A stretch of 15,334 bases of DNA from assembly GCF_938030685.1 (NCBI RefSeq), contig NZ_CALHHX010000124.1, positions 1 through 15,334 of the forward strand, given 5' to 3'. A program made the translations under genes and the position numbers. How positions within the stretch are numbered: position 1 is the stretch's first letter; the number at the start of each line of letters is the position of its first letter. The notes beneath the pieces are model-generated. The model ran no database searches. It had not been told where the DNA came from and saw only the letters and a program-made list of their open reading frames with translations. This DNA comes from an uncultured Campylobacter sp. (GTDB lineage: Bacteria > Campylobacterota > Campylobacteria > Campylobacterales > Campylobacteraceae). Shown in pieces: positions 5,718 to 13,416 of this stretch.

Positions 5718-8639
5718 TTATGCTCTTTCTAGTCTGCAAAGACCGGCGTTAAATTCCGAAATTTGCGTATTTATGTCAAAGCCGTAGTTGGTAATCGTAT
5801 TTGAGCTCTCGCCTCTGATATATGGCTTAGTACCCTCAGGATAGCGCTCGCTTAGATCCTCGCCCTGAAAAATTCCCGCGAAGTTATACGGCATAACAAT
5901 ACGATCAGGCGTAACGGCGTGCGAATAGATGCACTTGACTTTGATCTTCGTGCCTTGCGGCGAATGAATCCACATCATCTCACCATCTTTGATACCTTTA
6001 TCAGCGGCAAGCTTAGGATTTACGTGCGCAAACATCTCCGGAGTAATCGCTGAAAGATACTTGCTCGTGCGCTCAATCATGCCCGCACCGCTTAAATTTA
6101 CAAGCCTTAACGAGCTTACGATAGTAGGGAAGTCCTTGCTCCAATCCTGCTTTTTCTGCTCGGAGATAAATCTCGTAAAGACGCGGAAATTTCGTTTTTG
6201 ATCCGCAAAGGTCGGATATTTCTCTACCAAATCCCATCTAGGCGAGTGAATCGGTTCGCGATGCTTTGGAATTTGATCCGCAAACTGCCAAACCTTGGCT
6301 CTGGCTCTTGCGTTTCCGCAAGGACAAATTCCAAACTCGCGACATTTTTTGGCGATAATGCCGCTATAATCTGTGCTCCACGTAGGCCCCATCTTGGCTT
6401 TCTCTTCCTCGTTTAGCGTGATGCCTAAAACCTGCTCGATATTTGCCTTGGTAATCTCTGCATGACCGCCTTGAATTTTTGATCCCGGAAGAGTAATGCT
6501 CTCGTCGGCTAGCTGCGAAACGCCGTCGTGTTCTAAGCCGAAGCGGTTTCTAAATCCCATACCGCCGTCGGCATAAGGCTTAGTTACGTCGTAAAGAATC
6601 GGCGTGCCCGGGTGTTGCGTATCCCAGCAAGGCCATGGAAGCCCGTAATATTCGCCCTCGACCTCGCCACCTATGCCGCGCAAAGTATCGGGATCAAATA
6701 GATGCCAGTTCTTCTGCTGTCTGCGAAATCTAGCTGCGGTGCGTCCGTTATTTCCAATACTTTGAGTATTGCGTGCAATCTCATCGGTAGCGTCGTCAGG
6801 CCAAACAAAATCGTCTTTAACCTGCTTAAGCTCGCCATCAACGATGCCCATCTTCATGCCGCGAACGTATTCGTCGTAAAAGCCGAATTTTTTCGCGAAT
6901 AAAAACATTACTTCTTGATCCTCTTTGCTCTCAAATAGCGGCTTAACGATCTGAGTTCTCCACTGACCGCTACGGTTTGTAGCGCTTAGATGACCTTCGC
7001 TTTCAAACTGCGTAGCTACCGGCAAAACATAAATTCCATCCGGTCTATCGTTTAGAATCGCTACTTCGTTTAAGAACGGCTCGGCGACTACCAGCATATC
7101 GATCTTACCTAATGCTTCTTGAGTCTCGCGAACATGAGCCATAGAAGTAATTCCTGTGCCTTGCACCCAAAGAACGCGGACATTGCCACTACTTAAAACG
7201 GGCTCGTTCTTCAAAACGCCCTGCCACCATTTAGATAGCGAAAAGCCCTTTTCGTTGCGCCAGTTTATCACGTCTTGCTCGATGCTCGGATCGTAGTGAA
7301 AATACTCGGTAAAATTCGTACCAGGCACTTTTTCACCCTGCTTTTCGTGCGGCTGCTTAGTAGAGACGGCAAATCTTTTAATAAACTGCTCGTAATCTAC
7401 GCCCCAGCCCTTGCAGAAGTGCTTCCAGGCGTTATCGGCTAACCCATAATATGCAGGCAAGCTATCGGAGAGATTGCACATATCGGTAGCGCCCTGAACA
7501 TTATCATGGCCTCTAAGGATGTTGCAGCCGCCGCCCGGCTTGCCCATATTGCCTAGTATGAGCTGCAAAAGAGCCAAAATTCTAGTATTTGAGCTACCGA
7601 TCGAGTGCTGCGTGATACCGAGCGCCCAGCATAAAGTAGCGGGCTTTGTGGTAGCGAACATCCTCGTAAATTCTATTAGCTCCTCTTCTTTGCAGCCGGT
7701 GACATTGGCTACCTCTTTAGGATCCCACTTCTCAGCTTCGGCTCTAATCTCCTCTACAGCGTAGGTTCTGGTTTTTATTAGCTCCTTATCTTCCCAGCCG
7801 TTTTTAAAGATTAGATGCAGCATTCCGTACACAAACGCTATATCAGTTCCCGGACGAATTCTAATATACATATCGGCCTTAGCCGCAGTTCTAGTAAAAT
7901 TTGGATCGACGACGACGATTTTTGCGCCATTTCTATCGCGAGCTTGAAGAGCATGCTTCATAGCCCCCACGGGATTTGCAACCGCGGAATTCGCACCTAT
8001 GAAAAGGATCATTTTAGAATTTTTCGCCATATCACCTACGTGATTTGTCATAGCTCCATAACCCCAAGTATTCGCCACACCGGCGACTGTTGCGCTATGT
8101 CAAATTCTAGCTACGTGGTCGTTGCTGTTCGTACCCCAAAAGGCTGCAAATTTTCTAAAATAATATGCCTGCTCGTTGCAAAATTTAGCCGAACCCAGAA
8201 ATACCACACTATCTGGACCGTCCTCTTTGCGGACTTGAAGCATTTTATCGCCGATTTCGTTAACGGCTTGCTCCCAACTTATGCGCTCCCACTTGCCACC
8301 AACCTTTTTGAGCGGGTATTTAAGACGCATTTTAGATTTGGTTAGATCGATTTGATCGATTCCCTTACAGCAGTGACTGCCCTGCGAGATCGGGTGATCT
8401 ACTGCCATATCTTGGCGAATCCAGGTATTGGTGCTCTCATCCACTTGAGCCTCGATACCGCAGCCTACGGAACAGATCGAACATATCGTTCGCTTCATAA
8501 CGGAACCTGGAAATGGGTTTTTGATCTCTTGCTCAGTAGCGGCTCTTAGCGTATTATTTTCGCCAAACGCAGCTACGCTGCTCGCTCCTAAAGCGGCGAG
8601 TTTCAAAAACGATCTCCTTCCGATCGCATTCTCACTCAT
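5718..8639 (-). CDS. fdhA: Selenocysteine-containing formate dehydrogenase catalytic subunit (UGA recoded at codon 180)
   Basis: Read through one in-frame TGA (8100-8102) as selenocysteine, this is a single 973-residue protein. Residues 1-26 are a Tat signal (RRSFLK at 8-13). Cys53, 56, 60 and 90/91 bind the N-terminal [4Fe-4S] cluster. Sec180 is followed by His181 in ARI-U-HSATVAGVANTWGYG, the usual active-site setting of Sec-dependent formate dehydrogenases. ITQHSIGSSNTR (342-353) and RGHDNVQGATD (about 376-386) are family signatures, and the C-terminus has the molybdopterin-binding domain. It oxidises formate to CO2 in the periplasm with a bis-pterin molybdenum or tungsten centre. An AGGAGA site overlapping the previous stop sets the start. 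A naive gene call would split it at the TGA; the reading on both sides is intact, so it is not a pseudogene. Confidence 0.96.
8072..8102 (-). promoter_or_regulatory. UGA selenocysteine codon and SECIS-like hairpin
   Basis: The UGA is at 8102-8100 on the reverse strand. Thirteen bases later UCGCC (8086-8082) pairs perfectly with GGCGA (8076-8072) around the 5-base loop GGUGU (8081-8077). Bacterial SECIS elements lie directly after the UGA; in E. coli fdhF a 4-base-pair stem with a GGUC loop follows after about 14 bases. Spacing and the GGU at the loop fit, but the structure is inferred and untested. Confidence 0.75.
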
Positions 8640-8649
8640 GAAAATTCTC

Positions 8650-8847
8650 CTAGTAAGCTACTTTATAGTATTTTTTCCACGCTTCACTCTCCCAGTAAAG
8701 CACCTCTTTTTTCGGCGATTTGCCACGAACGGTATCGCCGTAATCCTGCTCATTTTTTGCTAGAGCCTGAGATGCGGCAATGCCCACGGCACCTACTGCG
8801 CCGATTTTTAGAGATTTTTTAAGAAAATCCCTGCGTTTGTTCTCCAT
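8650..8847 (-). CDS. Small Tat-signal protein of the formate dehydrogenase region, 65 aa
   Basis: The protein starts MENKRRDFLKKSLKIG with a twin-arginine motif (RRDFLK, 5-10), followed by an Ala/Gly/Val-rich hydrophobic stretch to about residue 31 (SQALAK). A short mature part ends VLYWESEAWKKYYKVAY. This matches the short Tat-target proteins found directly before fdhA in epsilonproteobacteria and others (the 'formate dehydrogenase region TAT target' family, Cj1513c position). Their role is unknown; assembly or anchoring of FdhA is a reasonable guess, since the mature part is only about 35 residues and has no cofactor ligands. AAAGGA precedes the ATG, and fdhA begins 10 bases after its TAG, so they are co-transcribed. 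Confidence 0.88.
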   Translation of the reverse strand: MENKRRDFLKKSLKIGAVGAVGIAASQALAKNEQDYGDTVRGKSPKKEVLYWESEAWKKYYKVAY

Positions 8848-8885
8848 GATTTTCCTTTGTGAAGAAATCGCTTTAAATCTTTTAT

Positions 8886-8927
8886 TGTAGTAACGCCTGT
8901 TACAGGATTTAAGTCTAGTGAATTATA
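8886..8927 (-). promoter_or_regulatory. fdh operon promoter (-10 TATAAT) with overlapping palindromes in the leader
   Basis: A perfect TATAAT lies at 8927-8922 on the reverse strand, about 75 bases before the start at 8847, with no evident -35. Just downstream, in the predicted leader, CCTGT-A-ACAGG (8896-8906) overlaps GTAAC-GCCT-GTTAC (8890-8903). The two cannot form together, which would suit an operator or a leader switch. No known regulator site is matched with confidence. Confidence 0.6.
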
Positions 8928-9006
8928 ACGAAAAGGCAGTGAGATGGAAATTAAATTTTAAGTTACTTTTTAAATTTTATTTAAAATTCAAAATATAAAG
9001 TTCTAA

Positions 9007-9040
9007 CTAAAAAACTACTCGCAAAACTAGAGTTTGCGAG
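9007..9040 (-). terminator. Rho-independent terminator after the chaperone gene
   Basis: CTCGCAAA (9018-9025) and TTTGCGAG (9033-9040) form an 8-base-pair stem with a 7-base loop. On the reverse transcript it is followed by UAGUUUUUUAGUU. It separates the polyferredoxin-chaperone unit from the fdh operon, which has its own promoter. Confidence 0.8.
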
Positions 9041-9050
9041 TTTAAAATTT

Positions 9051-9085
9051 AACCGAAATTCTGCTTTTGCGTTAAGATTTCGGTT
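9051..9085. terminator. Second hairpin between the chaperone gene and the fdh operon
   Basis: AACCGAAAT (9051-9059) and ATTTCGGTT (9077-9085) pair over 9 bases with a 17-base loop. It lies 14 bases past the chaperone stop on the reverse strand and is followed there by UAAAUUUUAAA, then by the stronger terminator at 9018-9040. It is probably the first half of a tandem terminator. Confidence 0.55.
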
Positions 9086-9099
9086 AAAAATTTTATTTA

Positions 9100-9969
9100 T
9101 CAATCCAGATCAAAAATATCTTCCGGATTGGTAAATTTATTTTGATAGCCACCTTTTTTGATCGCTTCTTTAACGACGCTGCGATCTTTCTTTTGCGGAG
9201 CGGCAAGCGCTAAAAGCGAGCGCTCAAGCGCAAAAAAGCTTCTCATTAGTGCGCCTAATGATTTGAAAAAATCCGCCCGCACATGCCCGCACAAAAGCTC
9301 GCTAAACTCATCCACAAAGCTATTGGTGACATTCGTAAAAAGCTCTAACGCCAGCGCTTCACCGTCTTGCGCGCCGACGAAATTTTTAGCGCATTGCGAG
9401 TTCGCAGCATTTTTGCCATTCTGCGAGTCCGTAAAATTTTTACTGCCATGCAAACCTGCAGAATTTTTTCCGTCTTGCGCCGTCAAGCTCGCGCTATTCG
9501 TAAAATTTTGCTCATTTGCCACGGAATTTTGTCCGTTTAAAACCGCGCTGTGTTTTGCAGCCGCGTCGCGCAGCAGAGTCGAATGCAGGTAAAAAATAAA
9601 TCCCACATAGTCCTCGCACTCTTTGCAAAGCTCCATATTGCGGCGAAATTTACTCTTTTTTAGCACGTCGATTACCGCGACACGCATACGCCCATCGTCG
9701 CGTCCTTCGTCGTAGAAGCTCGCACTCATCGGCACATTGGCGTATGAAAAATCAAAAAGTACGGAATTTTGCTCGCTTTTAAACGCTGCAAAATCGAATT
9801 TCGCCAAATTTTGAAATTCCGCCTCATCGCTAGGCACAATGGGCGAGCTGCGTAAAAACTCCAGCTGCTCCTTCCAACGCTTAAATTTCGCATCCGTTTC
9901 ATAGAAAAAAAACGGAATTGCAAAAAATTCGTAGTAGTAGCTTCTTGCTTGAAGTAGATTCGCATCCAT
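9100..9969 (-). CDS. fdhM: TorD-family molecular chaperone for formate dehydrogenase, with low-complexity insertion
   Basis: The protein has 289 residues where family members usually have about 200-230. The N-terminal part (ARSYYYEFFAIPFFFYE) and the C-terminal helices (FVDEFSELLCGHVRADFF) follow the all-helical TorD/DmsD pattern. It sits between the polyferredoxin gene and the fdh operon, as the FdhM-type chaperone gene (Cj1514c) of C. jejuni does near fdhA. It probably binds the FdhA Tat signal and holds the enzyme until its cofactor is inserted; it acts in the cytoplasm. Residues about 141-205 are an Asn/Ala/Ser/Gly-rich insertion with repeats 18 residues apart (QDG at 165, QNG at 183, QDG at 201; KNF at 177 and 195). 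The ATG shares one base with the polyferredoxin TAA. The symbol rests on context and family. Confidence 0.82.
   Translation of the reverse strand: MDANLLQARSYYYEFFAIPFFFYETDAKFKRWKEQLEFLRSSPIVPSDEAEFQNLAKFDFAAFKSEQNSVLFDFSYANVPMSASFYDEGRDDGRMRVAVIDVLKKSKFRRNMELCKECEDYVGFIFYLHSTLLRDAAAKHSAVLNGQNSVANEQNFTNSASLTAQDGKNSAGLHGSKNFTDSQNGKNAANSQCAKNFVGAQDGEALALELFTNVTNSFVDEFSELLCGHVRADFFKSLGALMRSFFALERSLLALAAPQKKDRSVVKEAIKKGGYQNKFTNPEDIFDLD
9355..9549. repeat. 54-base-period degenerate repeat inside the chaperone gene
   Basis: TCTTGCG-type anchors on the forward strand occur at 9365, 9419 and 9473, exactly 54 bases apart, each followed by one or two AAATTTTT-type words. On the coding (reverse) strand this gives the 18-residue period QDG/QNG...KNF. 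The first two units are clearly related; the third is only partly similar. Three multiples of 18 codons keep the frame. Confidence 0.7.
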
Positions 9970-11651
9970 TACATTGCCCCTTTTCTAGCATCTTCTATCT
10001 GCTTTTTTATCATTATTTTCGCCTTGCAATCGCCGCAGCAAAAAAGAGTCTTCATCTTTTCAGGCTCGTTTGCAAAATGCGCACCCATCATATCCGCGAT
10101 CTTCATCACGGCTTTGCTCGTCGCAAATTCCTTACCGCACTCGATGCATTTAAAAAGCTCGTCTTTTGCTAGCATTTTGTAATTAAAAAATCCAGGCTCA
10201 AGCTCCACGCCGCAAGGCTGAAGCTCGATCGTATCCTTTTCGGCGCAGCTTAACACGCAGTAGTTGCATGTCGTGCAAAGCGAAGCGTTGAGCTTAATCG
10301 AATTGTCGCTGTTATCGGCATACAGCGCGCCGGTATTACAGGCACCCACGCAGCTAAGGCATAGCGTGCAGCTTGCTTCGTTTATGTTTACTTTGCCAAA
10401 TTTTAGCAACTCTCCACTTTTTACGGCGCCGAAGCTGCCCTCGCCAACCATTGCGCTTACGCGTTTGGAAAAAATTTCTTTCTTGCTAAGGCCCTGCTCG
10501 TTTAGGCTAAACGCCCACAGCTGAGAACTTTGCGCCTGCTTTAGCGCCTCTTGTAGCTCGATTAAATTTCGCGCTAAAAATACCGCGTCCTTGCCGTAGA
10601 TCGCGCGCGAAATTCCATTGATAAGCTCCACCGCTTCGCGCGTGCTCTCGCCCACGTCTGCGCCGTAAACGATCACGCTCGAGCCGCTTTCCTGCATCGC
10701 GCTTAGCAAATTTGCCTCATCTATTTGCTTGCTTCCAAAAATTCCAAACGGTAACACGCCGCACGGAAGCTGCACTGCAGGTGCGGATGCGATTTCGCTC
10801 TCTGCGATGAGAAGCGGAATTTTGCCTGCATAGAGCTTTGCGATCTCGCCAAATACTCTTTGGGGCAGCTTGGCAAATTTCAGCGCGCCGCTAGGACAGA
10901 CGCTCACGCACGCGCCGCAACCGATGCAGTCGATATGCGAAAATACTAACTCGCGCTTTTCGTCGTTTTTCAAAATCGCCACTGTGGGGCAAATCTCCGC
11001 GCATGGCGCTCGCAGCTCATTTCGCCTACCTTGATACTGGCAAATCGCAGGATCGAAGATCGTGGAATTCTTATAATGATAAACCGGGCTTTTGGAATTT
11101 AAAATTTCTAAAATTTCATCGTCTTTTAGCCCCGAAATCTCGTAGCAGCCGCTTTGTCGCAATTGATAGGGCGCCGCGCCGCTAATCAAGAAAAAATCCG
11201 CCTCAGTCTCAACCTCATCCCGCTCGCTTAAAATCGTAACCGCAAGATCGCCAATCTCGCCATAGACGAACTTTATCTCAGCCCTGCTTAACACGATCAC
11301 CTTAAATCCGTGCTGCCTAAGTAGCTCCACAAGCTCCTCTCGTGGCTCATCACAGGCAAGAATCACGTTTTTGCCGACGGGCTTTTGATAGTCGCTATCT
11401 AGCGCACCGTCGAAGGCGATATCTTTGGCGCGATACAAAATATCTACGTTTTTAGCGATTTGTAGCGGCTCATCTGCGGAATTTTCTATATAAAAATTTA
11501 TCTCGGGCGCATAAATTTGCGCTTTTAGTTTCGGCGAATTGGCAACGATAAATTCCTCATTTTTCGCCTCCTCTTCATCGCCGCGAATTTCGATATCGTC
11601 GCTTAAGACGACATCCTTTAGCCCCGCGGCGTAAAATCCATGTTCTTTCAT
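9969..11651 (-). CDS. Polyferredoxin-like multi-[4Fe-4S] protein beside selAB (Cj1377c-type)
   Basis: This 560-residue soluble protein has no signal or membrane segment. Cluster motifs appear in order: Cys204, 217 and 221; the classical CIGCGACVSVCP (242-253); CTLCLSCVGAC (428-438); and CTTCNYCVLSC (459-469). A C-terminal zinc-ribbon-like set (Cys502 and 505; Cys538/539 and 542) closes the protein. The N-terminal 200 residues are not recognised, and the middle (about 270-410) looks like an alpha/beta fold of the kind seen in CoB-CoM heterodisulfide-type or NAD-linked redox proteins. The same gene stands divergent from selA in C. jejuni, so the neighbourhood is conserved. It may pass electrons to or from formate or selenium metabolism; the partner is unknown. 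AGGA lies 7-10 bases before the ATG. Confidence 0.85.
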   Translation of the reverse strand: MKEHGFYAAGLKDVVLSDDIEIRGDEEEAKNEEFIVANSPKLKAQIYAPEINFYIENSADEPLQIAKNVDILYRAKDIAFDGALDSDYQKPVGKNVILACDEPREELVELLRQHGFKVIVLSRAEIKFVYGEIGDLAVTILSERDEVETEADFFLISGAAPYQLRQSGCYEISGLKDDEILEILNSKSPVYHYKNSTIFDPAICQYQGRRNELRAPCAEICPTVAILKNDEKRELVFSHIDCIGCGACVSVCPSGALKFAKLPQRVFGEIAKLYAGKIPLLIAESEIASAPAVQLPCGVLPFGIFGSKQIDEANLLSAMQESGSSVIVYGADVGESTREAVELINGISRAIYGKDAVFLARNLIELQEALKQAQSSQLWAFSLNEQGLSKKEIFSKRVSAMVGEGSFGAVKSGELLKFGKVNINEASCTLCLSCVGACNTGALYADNSDNSIKLNASLCTTCNYCVLSCAEKDTIELQPCGVELEPGFFNYKMLAKDELFKCIECGKEFATSKAVMKIADMMGAHFANEPEKMKTLFCCGDCKAKIMIKKQIEDARKGAM

Positions 11652-11817
11652 AATCTATCCTAAATTGATAATTAGGCGGGTTTTACTCTTATTTTCTAAA
11701 CAGCTTTTAAATTCTGCACTTAAAGTAAATCGAATTTAAATTAATAATTCTATAGATAAAGCAAAATCAAAGCTTTAAATGATAAAATCGCCTAAATTTT
11801 AAGGCATCGGGGTCGCA
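11652..11817. promoter_or_regulatory. Divergent promoter region for selAB and the polyferredoxin gene
   Basis: Rightward, TGA-TAAAAT (-10 at 11783-11788, extended form) lies 30 bases before the selA ATG. A palindromic TCTATAGA (11749-11756) gives TATAGA on both strands and could serve either direction; leftward it lies about 95 bases before the polyferredoxin start. The spacer is strongly A+T-rich compared with its flanking genes. No known operator is recognised. Confidence 0.45.
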
Positions 11818-13416
11818 ATGCAACGAATCAAACTACCCAAAATCGACAAAATCGCAAACGCGCAGGAGTTTCAAAACTGCCTCCGCCCGCAAATCATCAA
11901 AATCGCGCAAGAGCTCATCGGGCAGGAGCGCGAAAAGGCGCTGCAAGGAGGCGAGCTCGCAAGCGAAAGCGAGATCATCGCGCGCATCAAATCGCGCTAC
12001 GAAAAATTTCAAAACTTAAGCCTTAAGCCGCTTATCAACGCAACCGGCGTCGTGCTACACACAAACCTCGGCCGCAGCGTCATTGGCGCCGAAATTTTAG
12101 CCCGCGCGCAAAAGATCATCACCTCGTATTCAAATTTAGAATACGACCTATCAGAAGGCGCGCGCGGCAATAGATACGACTACATAGCGCTTTTGTGTAG
12201 CGAGCTCTTCGGCGCGCAGGACGCACTCGTGGTCAACAATAACGCTGCGGCGGTCTTTTTGGTGCTAAATACCTTCGCGCGCGGACGCGAAGTCGTGGTA
12301 AGCCGCGGCGAGCTAGTAGAGATCGGCGGGAGCTTTCGAGTAAGCGAAGTGATGGCAAACTCTGGCGCAAAGCTCACAGAGATCGGCACTACGAACAAAA
12401 CCAAGCCGGACGATTACGAAGAAGCGATCAATGAAAATACGGCGATCTTGATGAAGGTGCACCGCTCAAATTTTAAAATTTCGGGCTTTAGCTCGAGCGT
12501 AAGCGCTGCGGAAGTTGCGGCTCTCGCACGTCGCGCCTCACAGGCAAAAAGAGAATTTTTAGCACTTAGAGCGGCAAGCTTTAAAAATTTAGCAGATCTT
12601 TGCGGCGGCTCTTCGGACACGGACGGCGAAATTTTAAATTCTGCGCCGAATGGTTTAAGCTTAGCGGCAGGCTCTGCGAATGCTCTAAATTTAAATAGCG
12701 GCGAGCCGTCCGTAAATAGCGAGCGTTTTTATGAAGGCGGCGAGAGCGAAATTTCTAAAATTTACCCCGCAAAATTTAGCATGAAAAAAGCAGAAAACTT
12801 TAACGAGATCATCGATTATTACGATCTTGGAAGCGGCTACGTAAGCGAGCTGGGATTTGGGCTAAGCAAAAGCGAGCCATCTATTTTTGAGCTTTTAAAA
12901 AGCGGCGTGCGGCTGCTTAGCTTTAGCGGCGACAAGCTCTTCGGCTCCGTGCAGTGCGGCATCATCCTAGGGGATCGCAAGCTTATCACGCGCCTGCGCA
13001 AAAACCAGCTACTGCGAATGCTGCGCGTGGACAAGATCACGCTAAGCCTGCTTGCCGAGACGATCAAGGCGTATATAAATAAAGAATTTCACCTCATCAC
13101 GACGATAGATCAGATCCATCTAAGCCTGGACGAGCTGCGTGAGCGAGCGGAGCTAGTGCGATCGCGCATCGGCGTAAAATCGCAGATCGTGCCTACTACC
13201 ACCTTCGTAGGCGGCGGCACGATGCCCGGCGCCTCATACCCTAGCGTCGCGCTTGCGATACTTGACGGCGCAGATCCACAGAGCACGCAGGCAAAATTTC
13301 GCGCTGCGGGTATAATCGGGCGGATCGAGGATGATAAATTTTTGCTCGATTTCAGATCGATTTTAAAAAGCGACTTGCAAGATTTAATAAAAAAGATCGG
13401 AGAAATTTATGAATAG
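11818..13416 (+). CDS. selA: L-seryl-tRNA(Sec) selenium transferase, with about 80-residue internal insertion
   Basis: SelA converts seryl-tRNA(Sec) to selenocysteyl-tRNA(Sec) using selenophosphate and pyridoxal phosphate. The N-terminal helical domain (residues 1-70) is followed by GVVLHTNLGR (77-86), the glycine-rich core, VHRSNFKISGF and the PLP-lysine motif SFSGDKLFG with Lys373. E. coli SelA has about 463 residues with its lysine near 295; here the protein has 532, and the extra length lies between ALARRA (about 240) and YYDLGSG (334-340). That insert is Ser/Asn/Gly/Ala-rich. All core motifs are intact, so the enzyme is probably active. The ATG has only a weak GGGG 6 bases upstream as ribosome site, but the N-terminus aligns with family starts. 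selB overlaps its end by 8 bases. Confidence 0.95.
   Translation: MQRIKLPKIDKIANAQEFQNCLRPQIIKIAQELIGQEREKALQGGELASESEIIARIKSRYEKFQNLSLKPLINATGVVLHTNLGRSVIGAEILARAQKIITSYSNLEYDLSEGARGNRYDYIALLCSELFGAQDALVVNNNAAAVFLVLNTFARGREVVVSRGELVEIGGSFRVSEVMANSGAKLTEIGTTNKTKPDDYEEAINENTAILMKVHRSNFKISGFSSSVSAAEVAALARRASQAKREFLALRAASFKNLADLCGGSSDTDGEILNSAPNGLSLAAGSANALNLNSGEPSVNSERFYEGGESEISKIYPAKFSMKKAENFNEIIDYYDLGSGYVSELGFGLSKSEPSIFELLKSGVRLLSFSGDKLFGSVQCGIILGDRKLITRLRKNQLLRMLRVDKITLSLLAETIKAYINKEFHLITTIDQIHLSLDELRERAELVRSRIGVKSQIVPTTTFVGGGTMPGASYPSVALAILDGADPQSTQAKFRAAGIIGRIEDDKFLLDFRSILKSDLQDLIKKIGEIYE
12541..12810. repeat. Low-complexity insertion within selA
   Basis: About 80-90 codons are inserted in frame before the conserved DLGSG. 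AAATTT-type words recur (AAAAATTT, GAAATTTT, CTAAATTTAAAT, GCAAAATTT). AAATTCTGCGC at 12636-12646 is identical to words in the tail of the membrane protein gene at 3601-3611 and 3670-3680. There is no clean tandem period and no flanking direct repeat that I can see. Confidence 0.65.

Noticed and set aside
5718..8078. A separate 786-residue formate dehydrogenase gene starting at GTG 8076-8078
   Set aside because: It is the 3' part of fdhA after the Sec codon. The GTG lies inside the conserved active-site segment and has no ribosome site.
8100..8102. Nonsense mutation making fdhA a pseudogene
   Set aside because: The UGA is at the exact Sec position, is followed by a hairpin, and selA and selB are present nearby.
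8915..8935. ModE (molybdate) operator near the fdh promoter, from a CGTTATAAT half-site
   Set aside because: The matching inverted half (ATAACG) is absent at a sensible distance, and the half-site is mostly the -10 box itself.
9365..9526. CRISPR-like array from regularly spaced words at 54 bases
   Set aside because: The repeats are degenerate, spacers are related to one another, and the whole stretch is an open frame inside the chaperone gene.
9158..9592. Forward ORF of 144 codons over the chaperone gene
   Set aside because: It is the complement of the low-complexity insertion; the TorD-like frame on the reverse strand explains the region.
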